Both the position numbers and the translations under genes were made by a program. Shown in pieces: positions 1 to 16,862 of a DNA stretch of 64,000 nt. The notes under the pieces are model-generated. The model had not been told where the DNA came from. It saw only the letters and a program-made list of their open reading frames with translations, and made no database searches. The DNA lies in contig WELA01009316.1 in the NCBI GenBank assembly GCA_009602735.1, positions 8,098-72,097 on the forward strand, read 5' to 3'. Every line of letters begins with the position of its first letter. Position 1 is the first letter of the stretch. The stretch is from Mesotaenium endlicherianum (taxonomy: Eukaryota; Streptophyta; Zygnematophyceae; Zygnematales; Mesotaeniaceae).

Positions 1-182
1 GGGGGGGGGGTAGGTGAGGCATGGCGTCCAGTCACTTTGCTGAGTCTGATGCTCCCATGAAAGTGCAGCAGCAACAGCAGCAGAAGCGGGGGGAGGGGTG
101 GACGAGGAACAGGGAACAGTTGTTTTGCTTTGGGGGTGACTGAGGCTGAGCGGTGCCACCCGTCAATTGATCTGGCGTGCAG

Positions 183-1036
183 GCAAAGAAGCTGGCGGCG
201 TACAAGCCGCAGCTGAACGTGAAGCATCTGGCGGGCAACCTGCAGCGCGTGCAGGAGATTGCGGACGACGGGCTGCGCGCCTTCAACTCCTCCCGCCTCA
301 TGCTGGTGTACTATGAGGACGTGGTGCGCGACAAGAAGGTGCACTCTCACAAACACTCGCTCGCTGCCCTTCACCATCTTCACCTCCTTATTTTGGCTGG
401 CTGCCGCATTTCTGATATTGTACACTTGTTAGCGGCAGCATCTGTACGGAGGTGCAGTTAACTTAGATGAGTATGCAGACAGCCAGATGCAGCTGAACGG
501 GCATCTGCATCATTAGCATGCAACCTTAGAAAGAACGAATTGCTAGTATTAGGACCATATATCATAGTTGAGATTATCACAAAATGTCCTCCCCTAGCTA
601 GTCCTTGTGGCAGTGGCAGTTTCATAGCTTCTCCACAGGCAGTGTCGCCCTGGTATCGGTTCCTTTCTGTCGCCGTCTGAGAGCAAACACGAGCCAGCAA
701 GGCAGGTTCAAGAAGTACCAGAGTCTAGCCGGTGAAGTGTTTAGACTCGCTCGAGTGCTCAAGCAGCCAGCAGCTCGTACCCTCAGTCGAGGATGATGCC
801 CTGGTGCTGACATGCTACATGGTGGTCGCGGGCGGGTGCGGGGGCTGCTGCTGGTGCAGATAGTGGATGCAGTGCAGGAGTTTCTGGGCGTGCCCGTGCA
901 GCCCCTCTCCAGCCGGCAGGTCAAAATCCACACCAAGCCACTCAGCGCGCAGATCCAGAACTTTGAGGAGGTGAAGGCGAAGCTACAGGGAACGCCCTTC
1001 GAGAACTTCATTGCCGAGGACGGTGACCACGCGTAA
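183..1036 (+). CDS. Sulfotransferase-family protein, 3' end of gene (partial)
   Basis: Two exons fit: 183-338 (52 codons) and 860-1036 (58 codons plus TAA), joined in phase 0 across a GT/AG intron. The first exon carries RLMLVYYEDVVRDKK, which resembles the segment before the PAPS 3'-phosphate site in P-loop sulfotransferases. The second carries VQEFLGVPVQPL and then IQNFEEVKAKLQGTPFENF, the usual C-terminal block of plant and bacterial carbohydrate or heparan-type sulfotransferases. The P-loop and the rest of the N-terminal half lie upstream of the window, so substrate cannot be judged. Family knowledge says such enzymes move sulfate from PAPS to a hydroxyl group, often in the Golgi. The exon start at 183 rests on a CAG acceptor at 180-182 and is less certain than the end. 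Confidence 0.7.
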
Positions 1037-3364
1037 GGAGGCGAGAGCCGGTAACTTATCGTCGAGCCCTCTGCGTGGGTGACCTCCCTCGCTAGTGGTG
1101 GGCGTCCCTGGATTAGTCTATGGTTAGTCGTAAATTTACAGCTTCGGCTGTGCCCCCCCCCGGCCTTGTTCCTCGCATTCTAGAGTCCGGAGCCTCCCTT
1201 TCCCAGCTCGAGAGCTGACTTGGGCCCGTGCTAGTGAATGCAAAAATGTTGCAGACAGGTCACACATGTGATGGGATGCAGGGCTTTATTTATTGGATTA
1301 AATAGCCCAATGCATGCCACGTATGGATACACTTGGGTAGGCTCCTGTGGTGATTATTGGAAGTTGTGTAGGACAGTGACGTACATAAGGCCTGGTGTAT
1401 GTCTCCAGCCAATAAGTGAGGAGGTTTACAGTTTCTCTTGTTTTTGTACAAGCCTCATAACGCTGGTTGCTTGGCGGATGATAGGAGCTCGACTAGCATT
1501 CAGGGCTCTCTTAAAAGGTTCGTGAGAGCTTGCTCCTCGTGTTTCTCACGCCAATACAAGCGTATTCAATAAAGGCTTGGTTCCTATTGAGTATGAATTC
1601 ACGCCGGCCATTGAGCCTGTGGCTGCCAGAACCCTTTTCTCCACCCTTACCGTGTTATCAGGCATATGAGACTACGATGCATCACTCTGACCAATATCAA
1701 CTTCACAAGATCAAGATTCATGTACTAGCTTCAGTATTTTAAGGGTGAAATAGTGTGTTCATTGTCATATACAACTTGACTTCTCGACTTAGTGAACTTG
1801 ACTCGAGTTTAAGCAGGTTGACTTTGTCAGTCAAGCAGTGAGGATGAGGCGTTTGTAAGTAGGGTCGTATGCTGTTTATTTGAGAAGGCAATGTGAAAGT
1901 GTTTATGCAAAGACTTCCTTGCCAGAAAAGGGCTCTCATTGCACTCCTCACCTCTGCCTCACCTAGTGCTACAAACCAACATTTTATAAAGTTTTTTGCC
2001 CAAAGGTGTTGGGTAGAAAATCAGTATAATATAGATGTCGTTGCCCTCACCTTGCATGCACCTTCAACTCCTCATATGCGCGGATATTTGCTATATTGGA
2101 CCACATTAGACGCCACTCAAGAAGTTCCAAAAATTTGCACGCTTTCAGAGATTAAGCTCTAGGCTTCCTCTTTGTCAGCCGTTTCGAGGCGCACTGCGTG
2201 CTGTTGGTTGTGGTTGGTTGCTGCAGGTTCCCCGGGTTGCACCGTTGCACCACAACATGCACCACAATACACACCTTTCCTACCTGGTTCCTGCCTGTTT
2301 CCACCTGTCCCTGTACGTACCGCGACCTACTTGGTCTATCTGCCCGGAGCTCGTCAGCCACGTGATAGCGCTTGCTATCATGCAGGACGCCTACCAAACA
2401 GCTGCCACCTGGAGAAGTTAGAGTGGCAGCAACGGACGGTTAAAGTTGATTAGAAGATGCACATAAAGGCATCTGAGAGCAGAATTGTCCTTATATAATA
2501 ATTGAATGGGAAGAAATGAGGAACTTTGTTGTACTTTCGACTTCGACTAATTTAGCACGAGTTGAAAAGAGCGATGGATTGACAGCGGATTTGGGGACAG
2601 TTCTTAGTCATTCATATGCAGTTTATGTAGCCAAGTGCATTCATCGATGACAAATGTGATAATGGCATGACATGCTCATTTCAACCGCATGGCCTGTTTT
2701 CTTACCGCGGGTACGTGAAATTCGAGGGCTATCTCTTTCACTGACTCGATCCAGGATTCATGTTTCTGTCAGCCCACTAGCAACCACATATGATCTAAAA
2801 GCAGCAATTTGCTCATAGTTCAGTAACTTTCATCGTCGGTTTGGCTTGATAAGGGCGGGCAGTAGAGCTCTAAGAGAGTAGTCGTCGTCTGAACTGGAAT
2901 AGTCACTGGCCTTTGCGACAGGAAATCTCTCAGTTAGGACTTCTGGTCACTGCCTCTTTTTTAGTGTTTGCTGGCTCGCTACGACTCACCTCTTTGAGGA
3001 CTCACCTCAGTGTTATCAAAATGAACACTCATGTGCGCCAGGTATATATGTGCGAATTCATTTCGCTGGGTCAGCAACTGTGACTTGCGACATATTGTAG
3101 GGCGCATGACAAGAAGGAAAGAATTTGAAATCGTAGATTACTTTTAAGAGATATGAACGAGTTTTGCAAACAAGGCTAGCAGATAAGTAGAGCTCATTAG
3201 TTCTTCTATACGTAAGTTAATGAAAGGCGCGCAGGAGTTACAAATAGAGAATCTACAGTGAATTAAGCAGTTCTCCAGGAACGCCTATCTAGGTGTAAGA
3301 GGCCTTTGTCGAAGGGGCTTATACGAAGCATTTTGGTGGGGGAGGAGGAAGTGCAAGAGCAGCA
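1037..3364. other. Intergenic region between the sulfotransferase and alpha/beta hydrolase genes
   Basis: This stretch holds the 3' flank of the sulfotransferase gene and the 5' flank of the hydrolase gene. Open frames are short (under 100 codons) and none resembles a known family. I see no RNA gene or mobile element in it. Confidence 0.6.
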
Positions 3365-6300
3365 ATGATTGAGCAGCTTGTCAGCTTTGTCATTCGACCT
3401 CCAAGGTATATAGTCTTGCTTCATTGCTTTGAGGGAGTATGGCTTAGGAGAGTTCTCACATGCACCAATATTTGGGAGGTGATTACATGATTATATTTTT
3501 TGAGTAGCTTAATTGGGTCTTTTAGACTGGCGTAGCTGTTGCAGACCCCGTTCATTTGAGCTTATTTCTTTAGATTATCTGAAACCGCAAGATGAAAGTG
3601 GAAGTGGAGTGGAAGTGGAACTTATGCCTGTATTGAATCAGTCTAGAAATGAAGGCTTCTGACTAATTGGGACACAGAAGTACTTGGAACAAAAGTGCTT
3701 TGAAAACTCTTGACAAGATTCATATCTTCTTTACTTTCAATTCATTTCTAGGGCAGATCCTAAGCATGAACAATAACGTACAGGACTGAAGCAGAATGAA
3801 TTGCTTCGCCGGTGCCCTCTCATGTCCAAACTCCAGGTGTAGTCGGTCAAGAAGACTATTTCGGTGACTGCTGTTTGTGGAAATCACATGGGCCAACTGT
3901 GTACATATCATATATCGAGCTCTTGTTACCTTTCTTAATGACAAGCCTCTTGACTATAGTATGAAGATGAGATGGTCAAAGGTTATAATCCAAGAGTGCC
4001 CTCAGCTTGAAGCTCATGTATGGCAAGTCCGTTCCCCCTGTGCTATATGATGGCCGCCAGCTGGGTCTTCAAATAACTGAGACATTTTGTGTGTGGCAGA
4101 ATTTGTAGATAACTTTTTCTGAACAACCATTGGGAAAAAAAATAGCAGAGAGTTTTCTGTTTCTTTTTAGAAGATATGCAGACAGTCTGTTTTGCTGAGT
4201 TCTGCTTACTAGTCACAAGAAATGTGGCCGGCACATCGCAACCTCGGTGGTTGAACGGGAGTGTTCACTAATGTTACACTTGCATTGTTCCTGCAGGGCA
4301 GAGTACGATCTAGAAACAGACCTTCTTGGCCCAGACTTCAGCCTGAAGGGAAGGCGCTATCACAGGAATGACATTCAGGTGTGGTGAAATTGTTTGCACT
4401 ACCTGTTAGTCTGCACTGTACCTTTGGAGTGGGCAGCAACTAGCTTCTTGTAGTTGACCACGGTCTGCTTCTACTTGCTGAAATCAACAAAGACGGGCAT
4501 CATTGAGTTTGTCGTCAGCTGCTCAGAAAGGAAGCTGCTCAGGAAGGAAGCGTTACGCTACTCGAGAATTCAATTCGGTTGCTACTAACTATATGCTGAG
4601 GTGCTGAATCTGAATTGCTTCACTGAGTTGCGCAGTTAGTCAATGCGAGAGGACATACCCTGCAGTGCAGTCACTATGCTCCAAACCCTCCCCTAAAAGT
4701 ACAACTTCCTTGTGTCATCTACTGCCATGGTAACAGGTACTAGTTCAATATTAAGTTTTTTCTCTCCCTTTCAAATGTTTGATGTAGCATTCATATTGTG
4801 AAATTGATCCTGCATGGTGGACTTTGGTATTAGTAGTCGGTTGTTCTTCTGCCTGAACAGCTTGTACATGCGGTGCTATGCACTCTTTTAGAGACCTACG
4901 CCTCTTAAAAAGACTTAACGTGGGGATGCGTTCTCTTGTGTTGTGTTCTTGGCAGTGGGTGCAGAGCAGATGCCAACGAGGCTGCAGTTCTTCTGCTACC
5001 TTCAAATATCACTGTATTTGCCCTCGACTTTGCTGGCTCTGGCATGTCTGGCGGTGAATATGTCTCCCTTGGCAAGTATGAGGTAAGAATGTAATATTAC
5101 TGATGAAGCAGTAGTGCAGGATCACGCCCACTGTCTGCATGTCCTTTTTATCATCTTGGGCCTAGGAGGAAGATTGTCATTTGGCAATAAGATGTATGAT
5201 TCATGTAAGGAACTGCCCCCCAAATGCTTGTTTTTCAGATGTGCATTTGTAAACTTTCCGTAGCTCATCAAATTATGCTACTTTTACTGCATGCATGCTG
5301 TCTTAGTTGTTGCCGAGTACCAAGGCCTAGTATTTATATACTTCGCCAGTGGAGCTGTATGAAGGACACAGCAAGGAAAGCAACAAATTATTGGGCTGTG
5401 GAATTTGAGTGTGGGCGCATGTGGAGTGAAGATGGACGACTTGGTGACTGTGGTGGACCATCTGAGAGTGGAAGGAAGGACATCTTTGATAGGCCTTTGG
5501 GGCCGTTCCATGGGAGCTGTTACAGCGTATGTCCAACTACTGCTCAATGCGCATTACTTTGTAGATCTGCCATGCTTTAGGAGCTCAAAAAATAAAAAAC
5601 AATGCAGTAATGCTAGACCTGGTTTGGAGGATTGTGCGTAGGCATCTCAGTAGCTTAGCCATGCTGCAGAGCTCAATGCTGGGCTTCTGGTGGCGTTGGG
5701 TGCCACTTGTCTATGGTCTTCATTGCATGGATTTCGTGCCCTCTGTGCAAGCTTCTGTTTGGACGAGTGGATCAATGACGTCCAGAATAGGGGGTTGCAG
5801 ATTACTCTACGGAGCAACAGACCCATCGATAGCAGGCATGGTGCTTGACAGTCCTTTCACAAATCTTCATCTTCTCATCATGGAGCTCGTTGATGTGTAC
5901 CGCATCAAGCTTCCTAAATTCACGGTGCCTGCTCTCCTCCACTCCTGACGAGCTTTCTGTCTGTTGGCATATAGTGAGGATACTCTGAAGATTTGTGTTG
6001 CAGGGGTTGCATGGAGAAATCATACGTTTTGGTGTGCGTGTACCAGAACATTTGCATGCATGCTGCTCTGTCACTAATGTCTTCTTGTTAAGCAAGTAGA
6101 TGCTGCAGTACTCTTCTATTTGTGGGTCAGATTACACAGAGTAGTCAAACTTTTGTGTGCACAAAGTCAGTGGGGAAGTGGGCCAAGATAGTGACTTTAC
6201 TGTCAACTACAATTGCCTGCTGGGGGCATGAGTTACATACAGAGTTACAGCTTGCTATATTGTTGTGCTAACCTCTACGACTCGAATGCATAGCAGGCGG

Positions 6301-9300
6301 ACTAGTATGTGAGAATGGCTGCTACACTAGGAAGAGTATGAGGGAGACAGGTGCAGAGCATGCAGCAGTACCGGCGATGCACTTGAAAGATTGGCAGTGC
6401 TGGAGACTGGCTGACCGGCGGTGAGGATTGGGTGCAGAACAGGTGAAGTTAGCTGTGGCGTATATGCGCCGACTCATTCGCCAGAGAGCCCACTTTGACA
6501 TCCACGAGATCGACACCCTCCAGGTAACTCCCCTGTTCTCCATCATCTGATTCAAGTGTCTTAGCCAGGTGGTGAATTGTATGATGGTGATGCGTTTCTT
6601 CTCGTGCCCCGTCATGTTCTGAGTTCTCATTTGGGATAGGGAATCTATTCACAAGCTCGGGTCAGTGAGAATTGTGTGATTCTTTCTGCAATCATTGTTG
6701 AACAAGCTTTGGCAAGTCTTTCCTGTAGTGGCGTACTTGCTTTCCGCACCTATGTGACACACGGGAAAACTATGTGGCAAGGCCCTCAGTGTACTGCGAG
6801 TGCTTGCATATATTACTTTAAGCTCCTCCTAGCCTGTTGCTCAGAATTCTTCAGTCGTTGCAGTTTTTTGTCGTCATCCAGCTGCACTGCGGTCAATCAC
6901 TGACGAGAATGGGGATATAGGTGCTCTGGTTCCAGTGAGTGGACATGCGCATGTTTAAAAGCCTTTTGAGCATCATTGCTAGACAGGCACTTGTACCTGA
7001 CCATTCCTGCCTATTTTCCTCACGACGGAGTGCAGGCGGCAGCCAGGTGTTTCATACCTGCTGTGTTTGCCCACGCTGAGGATGACGACTTCATTCAGCC
7101 TCACCATTCGGACGACATCTTCAAGGTCTATGTGGTAAGCTTCTTCTGCAGTCTCAGTGTGAATAGGGTGTGTTCTGGAACATGGGTGGTGGGATGTGCC
7201 TGACTGGTGGAACAGTGAGTACCTGTTGAATGTCGTATGCTGCAACAGAGAGCTAGTAGTTCCCGCATGCGATTGAGAGCTGCATATGCAAGCACCACTT
7301 CTACGCCTGCATATGCATCTGGATTTGTTTCTATGTGCTTATACTGGCAGTGTGATGACACGTACCTGTTATTTATACATATGTGCTTGGGTCAACACAC
7401 GTGCAGACACACACACACACAGACACACACACACACACACTCATATATAGTGTGTAGATTTATGTAGTATATATATACTATGTACATATATATAAGTGTA
7501 CCCATACATGTATGTTTGGATATATCAGTGTATATATGTGTATGTAAGCATCATATAGCTGATGGGTACTAGATATGTGCAAGGTTTCTGTCGTGCCTGG
7601 TTCACAATGCCAACTAAGCAACTGAATTGAGAAAATGCATTCATATCTTCTCCCCTGCGTTATCCTTTAGGAACAGAGGGCTCACTAGCTCCCACGGGTC
7701 CCTGCGCTTGCTTTTCTGCCTCTTATACAGGCACCGTGTTTGTTGTTCTTTTGCAAGTGTTGCCAGTGTGCATCTCATATACTTGCTCCATCTCCTGTGG
7801 CATATCTCCATGTCCCTGATGCAACAGGGTGATAAAAACAAAGTGCAGTTTGAGGGGGACCACAACTCGCAGCGACCGCCCTTCTTCTTTGACTCCACCA
7901 CCATTTTCTTCCACAACACACTGCACCCTCCTCCTGTTGATCAAGACTCAAACCTCTCGCACGCTGGTGCAACCTCACAGCACGGCTCGGACTACGAGGC
8001 GGACGACAATGACGCCATTGACCAGGTCAGTCAATACCCTGGATGTGGCCAGTCACCTGCGCTGCACTTCGCTTCTCTTCTCGTTCCCGCTGCTCTTTGC
8101 CGTTGGCTAGTCCACTGGCCCCTTTAAGAACTTCTCCTGAGCGCGCAGTGCATGCACCCCCCTGGTAAATTTTTTGTTACTCTCGTATGTGAGGCTTGTC
8201 GTCTTGTGGATCTTTTTTTATGCTGTATCAGCTTCGGCGTGAGTGGCAGGTGACTGTTTGGCGTAGGTAGGCTACATGGGCAGAAAGTATGCCCAGGTTG
8301 CTGACTGACATGTCACCTCCCATCACTTGTTATTTGTGCCAGGCCGTATTGTATGAGCTGATCAGCACTCTAGGAAGAGAGGAGAAGCTGCCGGAGAGTA
8401 CTGCTGCCGCTGCTGCCACTGCAGCCACTGCTGCTGCTGGGGGCTCCTCCGAAGGTATTCGTTTATGTCTCTTGGTGCTTCTGTGCCTTTGTCTTTGGCA
8501 ATGACTCGGTCTGCAGTTTCTGGCTTGCTCCAGCTATGAGGTGGCCACTTATGGTCATCGTGCGTACCTGTTTTTCTTGTCCATGTGCGTTGATGTTCTT
8601 ACCTTTATGTTACGTTCTTGAATGTACTAGTTGTGGAGAGACTGTTTATGTGGTCTACTCATAATGAAAATAGCAATTAGAGAATGTCATGTACATACAT
8701 GATGTTGGTTGCACATGCTGCTGCACGTGTCTGCAATAAGACAAGAACACCAAAGGCCCCCGTAGCAAGTGCCGCAAAACCAGGGGCTTTGTTTCACATC
8801 AACTTTGCTCACTTATCTCATTTAGGATGTGTTAAATTTTTGGTCTTCCAACAAATTACTTATTAGTAGTGCAAAGAAGACCACATGAACACTGGTGTAA
8901 GACTTGAGGGCAGAGTGAGGAGTTTTGAGTTTGTTACTCAGTAAGTACCGCTTATGGCGTCTCTGGTCGGCATTTAGCCAAGGAGCTCTTTGTGCAGCCC
9001 CTGCCGTGAGTCCTAGCAGCCACAGAGCAGAAATAGTGTACGCGTATGGGCCTCCTGCTGAACGGGTTTTTGGTTCTCCTTCTCTGCTCGCTTGGTCAGG
9101 GGCAGAGGCGCCTAGGGGGCGGTACAAGCCCGGCGGCAATGCTCTCAAGGGGGAGGAGATTGCCGGAGCCCTTGAGCAGGCCCATGTTCAGTGGCATATT
9201 ACTCCCACCACAGTATGCCTCTTTCCTGCGACATTTATGTATAAATTCCTCCGTCGTAGAGAAGTTGTGTCTGACGTGGCTTAGGTAATTGTAAACACTT

Positions 9301-10499
9301 GGTGCCTGCTGCTTGGCAATGGAAGCTCGTTTTGTGTATGAATACGTTGAATCTTTGTTGCCAAAAATAATTGCCGGCCAGATCAGAATTCTGCCTACAC
9401 CACCGCGGCTGCTGCTGCTGACTATGCTGGTGTTACACGTAAACATGGGTGCTATAATTCTTATTCTTTGTTGCCCTTGCAGCTTGCAAACTGAGTTTTG
9501 TGTTATCAATGCATGGTGTGGCGTGACAGGTACCTGTTAGTGAGAGCAGTAAACGGAGTGGAGAGGAGGAGGAGGTGCAAGATTTGGCGGCCATTCTGTC
9601 AGAGCCCCAGCCATCGTCTGCTTCGTCTTCTTCTACTGCTCCTTCCACCTCAACTGCAACCCCTGTCCCTGGTCCTGCCCCTTTGCTTCTTGAGGTATGC
9701 TCCGGAGAAGTCCTTCATGGCAGGCTTTATTTTCATTTTCTATCGAGCATACACAACCTGAATTTATAAAAATGAAGTGTGTAATTACGTGCTTGTTATA
9801 TACCTTTTAAGGTGGTACAGTTTCAATATTGCATGCAAATACAAATGGATTACGTCCGCCTTTTTGCTTCAATTTCTGCTGCTGCATCTGCCCTCAGATG
9901 TGGAAGGTACTTGCTCTCGATGTTGATCCTTTTTCCGATCTGGTCTGTGTAGAGGTGTCACTGTGATTGGTCTGTTTCTTGGTAATATCCGAGAATGTGA
10001 GAATGTATCAGTCAGTACTTGTTCACTCTTGGTTAGATTGAGCGTCTTGCATGCTGCTGGGGGCCCGTCTAACACAATGTTATCTTTCAGAGTATTAACC
10101 CTCCCGCCGAATATTGACTTGAGAGTGCAGGAGTTCGTACAACAGGCTGAGGCGGAGTCCCTTCACTACCCAGCTACCGAGGACGACGAGGAGAGGGTAT
10201 GGTTCCTTCCACAGCTTGTTGTATCTTCAAGACGCTTTGCATTCTGAAGGTTCTCTCCAACTGAGCTTCTCTTGTGTTTGTTCTGTTGTTTCCTTGTGCA
10301 GATGTTAATGGAGGCAATAGCTCAGTCACTCAAGGAGCAAGATTTAGGGGATTCAAATAGGCAACCAGACGGTGATCAAGGAATGAAGAGATCGAGAAAT
10401 GGAACTGAGGGTCTGAAGGTGGCAACTTCAGGAGGATCAAATACACCATCAGGTGAAGGGAACAGCTGCAAGGATGGCACTGCAGAACAGAAGGACTAG
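3365..10499 (+). CDS. Alpha/beta hydrolase superfamily protein with C-terminal UIM-like motif, 13 exons
   Basis: Serine hydrolase-fold protein of the plant family that begins with an INFVIRPPRAEY-like block; its substrate is not established to my knowledge. Exons: 3365-3405, 4297-4378, 4636-4736, 4956-5082, 5432-5526, 5801-5924, 6443-6523, 7036-7134, 7828-8025, 8343-8454, about 9538-9694, about 10092-10196 and 10302-10499. Phases agree through exon 10; the junctions 10/11 and 11/12 do not close and may hide a small exon. The start is clear: MIEQLVSFVIRPPR, with the last Arg split by the first intron. Visible features are CHGNSG (oxyanion region, about residue 73), GRSMG nucleophile elbow (about residue 143), AEDDDF (acid region, about 230) and GDHN (catalytic His, about 261). 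An Ala-rich stretch and a Ser/Thr-rich stretch follow. The last exon opens with MLMEAIAQSLKEQ, which fits a ubiquitin-interacting motif (acidic residues, then A-x3-S). Confidence 0.9.
7395..7440. repeat. CA dinucleotide microsatellite in an intron
   Basis: A run of CA repeats with two GA interruptions lies in the intron between the exons ending at 7134 and starting at 7828. It is followed by an AT-rich TATA stretch to about 7500. Confidence 0.9.
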
Positions 10500-10923
10500 C
10501 TGACGAGCAATTGGGATAATTTTTTTAGATGAAACGTTATACTTATTGCATCATTTGAAAATAAGCTCGCATGTGTCAATGTTCTCCAATGATTTGCACA
10601 GGCAAGGAATCTCGTCTGTGTACAGCTGAATACGTCATTGTGGTCAGCAAGACCTTGAATGCTTTGTCATTGAGTTGCACTGTTGCCTTCATCATTGATG
10701 TTTTACTCGCTACAAATTATGTGCATCTCAACATGGATCAGGAGCCCAGAGATACTTGATGCAGATCACCAGGGGTGATCTTATTGTCAAGTGCCTACCT
10801 TCTGAGCTGTTTTACAGCGCATTGTATCCATCTAGCTGGGGCTACGTTGAGTGTGCTAAACATGAAGCCAACAGGCTCATATATCTACACGTCCATCATG
10901 TGTGTATTTTATGAGAGTGCATG
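10500..10923. other. Intergenic region between two convergent genes
   Basis: The alpha/beta hydrolase gene ends at 10499 on the + strand and MAD2 ends at 10924 on the - strand. The 424 bases between must hold both 3' UTRs. No gene is seen. Confidence 0.7.
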
Positions 10924-15124
<4,201 letters not shown>

Positions 15125-15485
15125 TTCTACTTGCTGAGCCTTTGCTTAGAATGTTACCTAACTAGGTCGGGAATGAGGTCAAAATGGCGCACGCTTACAA
15201 GGAAAAGAAAAAATCTAGCCTTCGCTCGACTTGTTCGCAATAAGTTTGTTAGGAAATGTTTAGGAGTGAAGAGGGAAAAAGGGTGTAAAATGAGAGAGGG
15301 CTGATAAGGGCTGCTTCGTTGAATTTTCGAAAGTTGCTTTCTATGCATGCGCTCTTAATTTCAAGTGGCCTTGTCAGAAAATGCGGTAACGGTCATATTT
15401 GAAGGGAAGTTTGCCATCGTTGAGCATTTTTGAGATATAGTTATACATATGGTGTGGATTATCGAAAAAAGCATCACGGCAGCAT
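15125..15485. promoter_or_regulatory. Presumed MAD2 promoter region, truncated by the retroelement
   Basis: Only about 360 bases separate the MAD2 start codon from the left terminal repeat of the outer retroelement. No TATA-like box or other motif stands out, so the promoter assignment rests on position alone. The segment ends with gcatcacgg at 15471-15479, which recurs just beyond the right end of the element. Confidence 0.4.
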
Positions 15486-16740
15486 TGTCGCGACTACTAT
15501 CGGTTTGACGGTGCCGCACGCGCAGCGCAAGCTACGGCCACCCAGGTACGGAAAGTCAACGTTGACTCACCGACCACTTGACTGATTACGTCGCAGTCAC
15601 TTATGTCGGCGTCAAGACCACTAGCAAGGGGTCAATGTGAATGGGCCCCACACCCAGGGATGGGGGAGGTTTTGACAACATAGACAGCTGCGAGGCTAGA
15701 AGCTGGGGATCAGTGATGAGCCGCCCAGCAGGTACCAAGTCAGGTACTGTGTGACTGGCAGATTAAGCCAGGTCATGGCCGCAATGCCAAGATAAGTTAC
15801 GGCCGCCCGGTTGGGAATCTTGAGCAAGTGGCATTTGTTTGTACACGCCGCTCAGGAGTTCTTAGCCATGAGCCAATTAGGCGTGACTGCCAGCTGAGAA
15901 GCTAAGCAGCCACGCGCGACAGTCACGAGGTGTGCATGCATGTTGAGTGACTACGAGTTTGAGTTGAGCATGGCTAGGCAGAAGCGACATCCAGCTAAGC
16001 TTTGTGACTAAGCACGGCATTCTCGAAAGATGACGCTGTGTGGTGCCTGCGAAAGGCACAAATCTTGCCTGAGACATGTCATTCACTTTCACGCACTTTT
16101 GCCAAGAAGCAGAAGGAGCAAAAGGAGCAGAAGGAAGGAGAAGAAGGGCGCGAAGAAGAAGAAGGAGTTCCCAAGGTCATTGGAGAGCCGAGGTCCCACG
16201 CTTCTGCCGACGCTGAAGATTCTTCTCAGTGTATCATAGATAAGTTAGGATTGCAGGAGTTCCCAAGAGAGAATCTCACTGCTGAAAGTAGGAGAACTGC
16301 AGAATAGAATTTGCTAGGAGATTAGCACAGATTCGGCCAAACGCCACAAGTGTGTGTGAAGCAGCCTTAAAAGGGTGAGTTGTGTTTTAGTTTCCAAGTT
16401 CTCAGAAGTCGCATTCGCATCTCGAAAAGAGAGGGTAGTATTGGCAGATAAAGCTCTCATTGAAGAACTGAGTGAGCCTAGCCTGGCAGTGAAGAATTGT
16501 TAAGGCGCGGTGTTAAGTGAAGAGCTTGACCCAGGCCAGCATAGACGTGTAGTTTCAGAGTTTTGTAAGCTGTGACTTTGTGAAAGTTAAGCGAAAGCCT
16601 GAAGGGCAATTTTCTCTGAATCTGACGTTGTATGTCAAGCTGCTTAGAGTGTGATTTCTGCAAACTACAATTTGCTCGCCTGTGAACCCAAGAACCTTTA
16701 AGGCATAAAGCCTATGTGGAAGTAAGAGACTTCCGTCCTA
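15486..16740 (+). repeat. Left terminal repeat of the outer retroelement (unit B)
   Basis: The stretch from tgtcgc at 15486 to ccgtcct at 16740 recurs at 34718-36697 once the inserted solo LTR is set aside. It includes a Lys/Glu-rich purine tract near 16105-16175. The right-hand side of the element has an additional about 306-bp unit (A) that is absent here, so this copy is shorter than the right-hand repeat. No convincing tRNA primer-binding site was found downstream of it. Confidence 0.85.
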
Positions 16741-16862
16741 AATCTGAGAACTTCGGTTATGTGGTTCAGGTGAATAGAAATTCCCAAGCAAATTGGGGAT
16801 TGAGGCCTGTGAGGGCTGCCGGTGCTCAACCTGGAAGGGGACCCGGAGAAATTCAACTGTAC

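Noticed and set aside
16030-16307. Lys/Glu-rich open frames, repeated at 35265-35497
   Set aside because: They are part of terminal repeat unit B of the outer element and come from a purine-rich tract.
16741-16790. tRNA primer-binding site of the outer element right after the left repeat
   Set aside because: No stretch matching a tRNA 3' end is visible at this position; given the permuted repeats the true site may be elsewhere.
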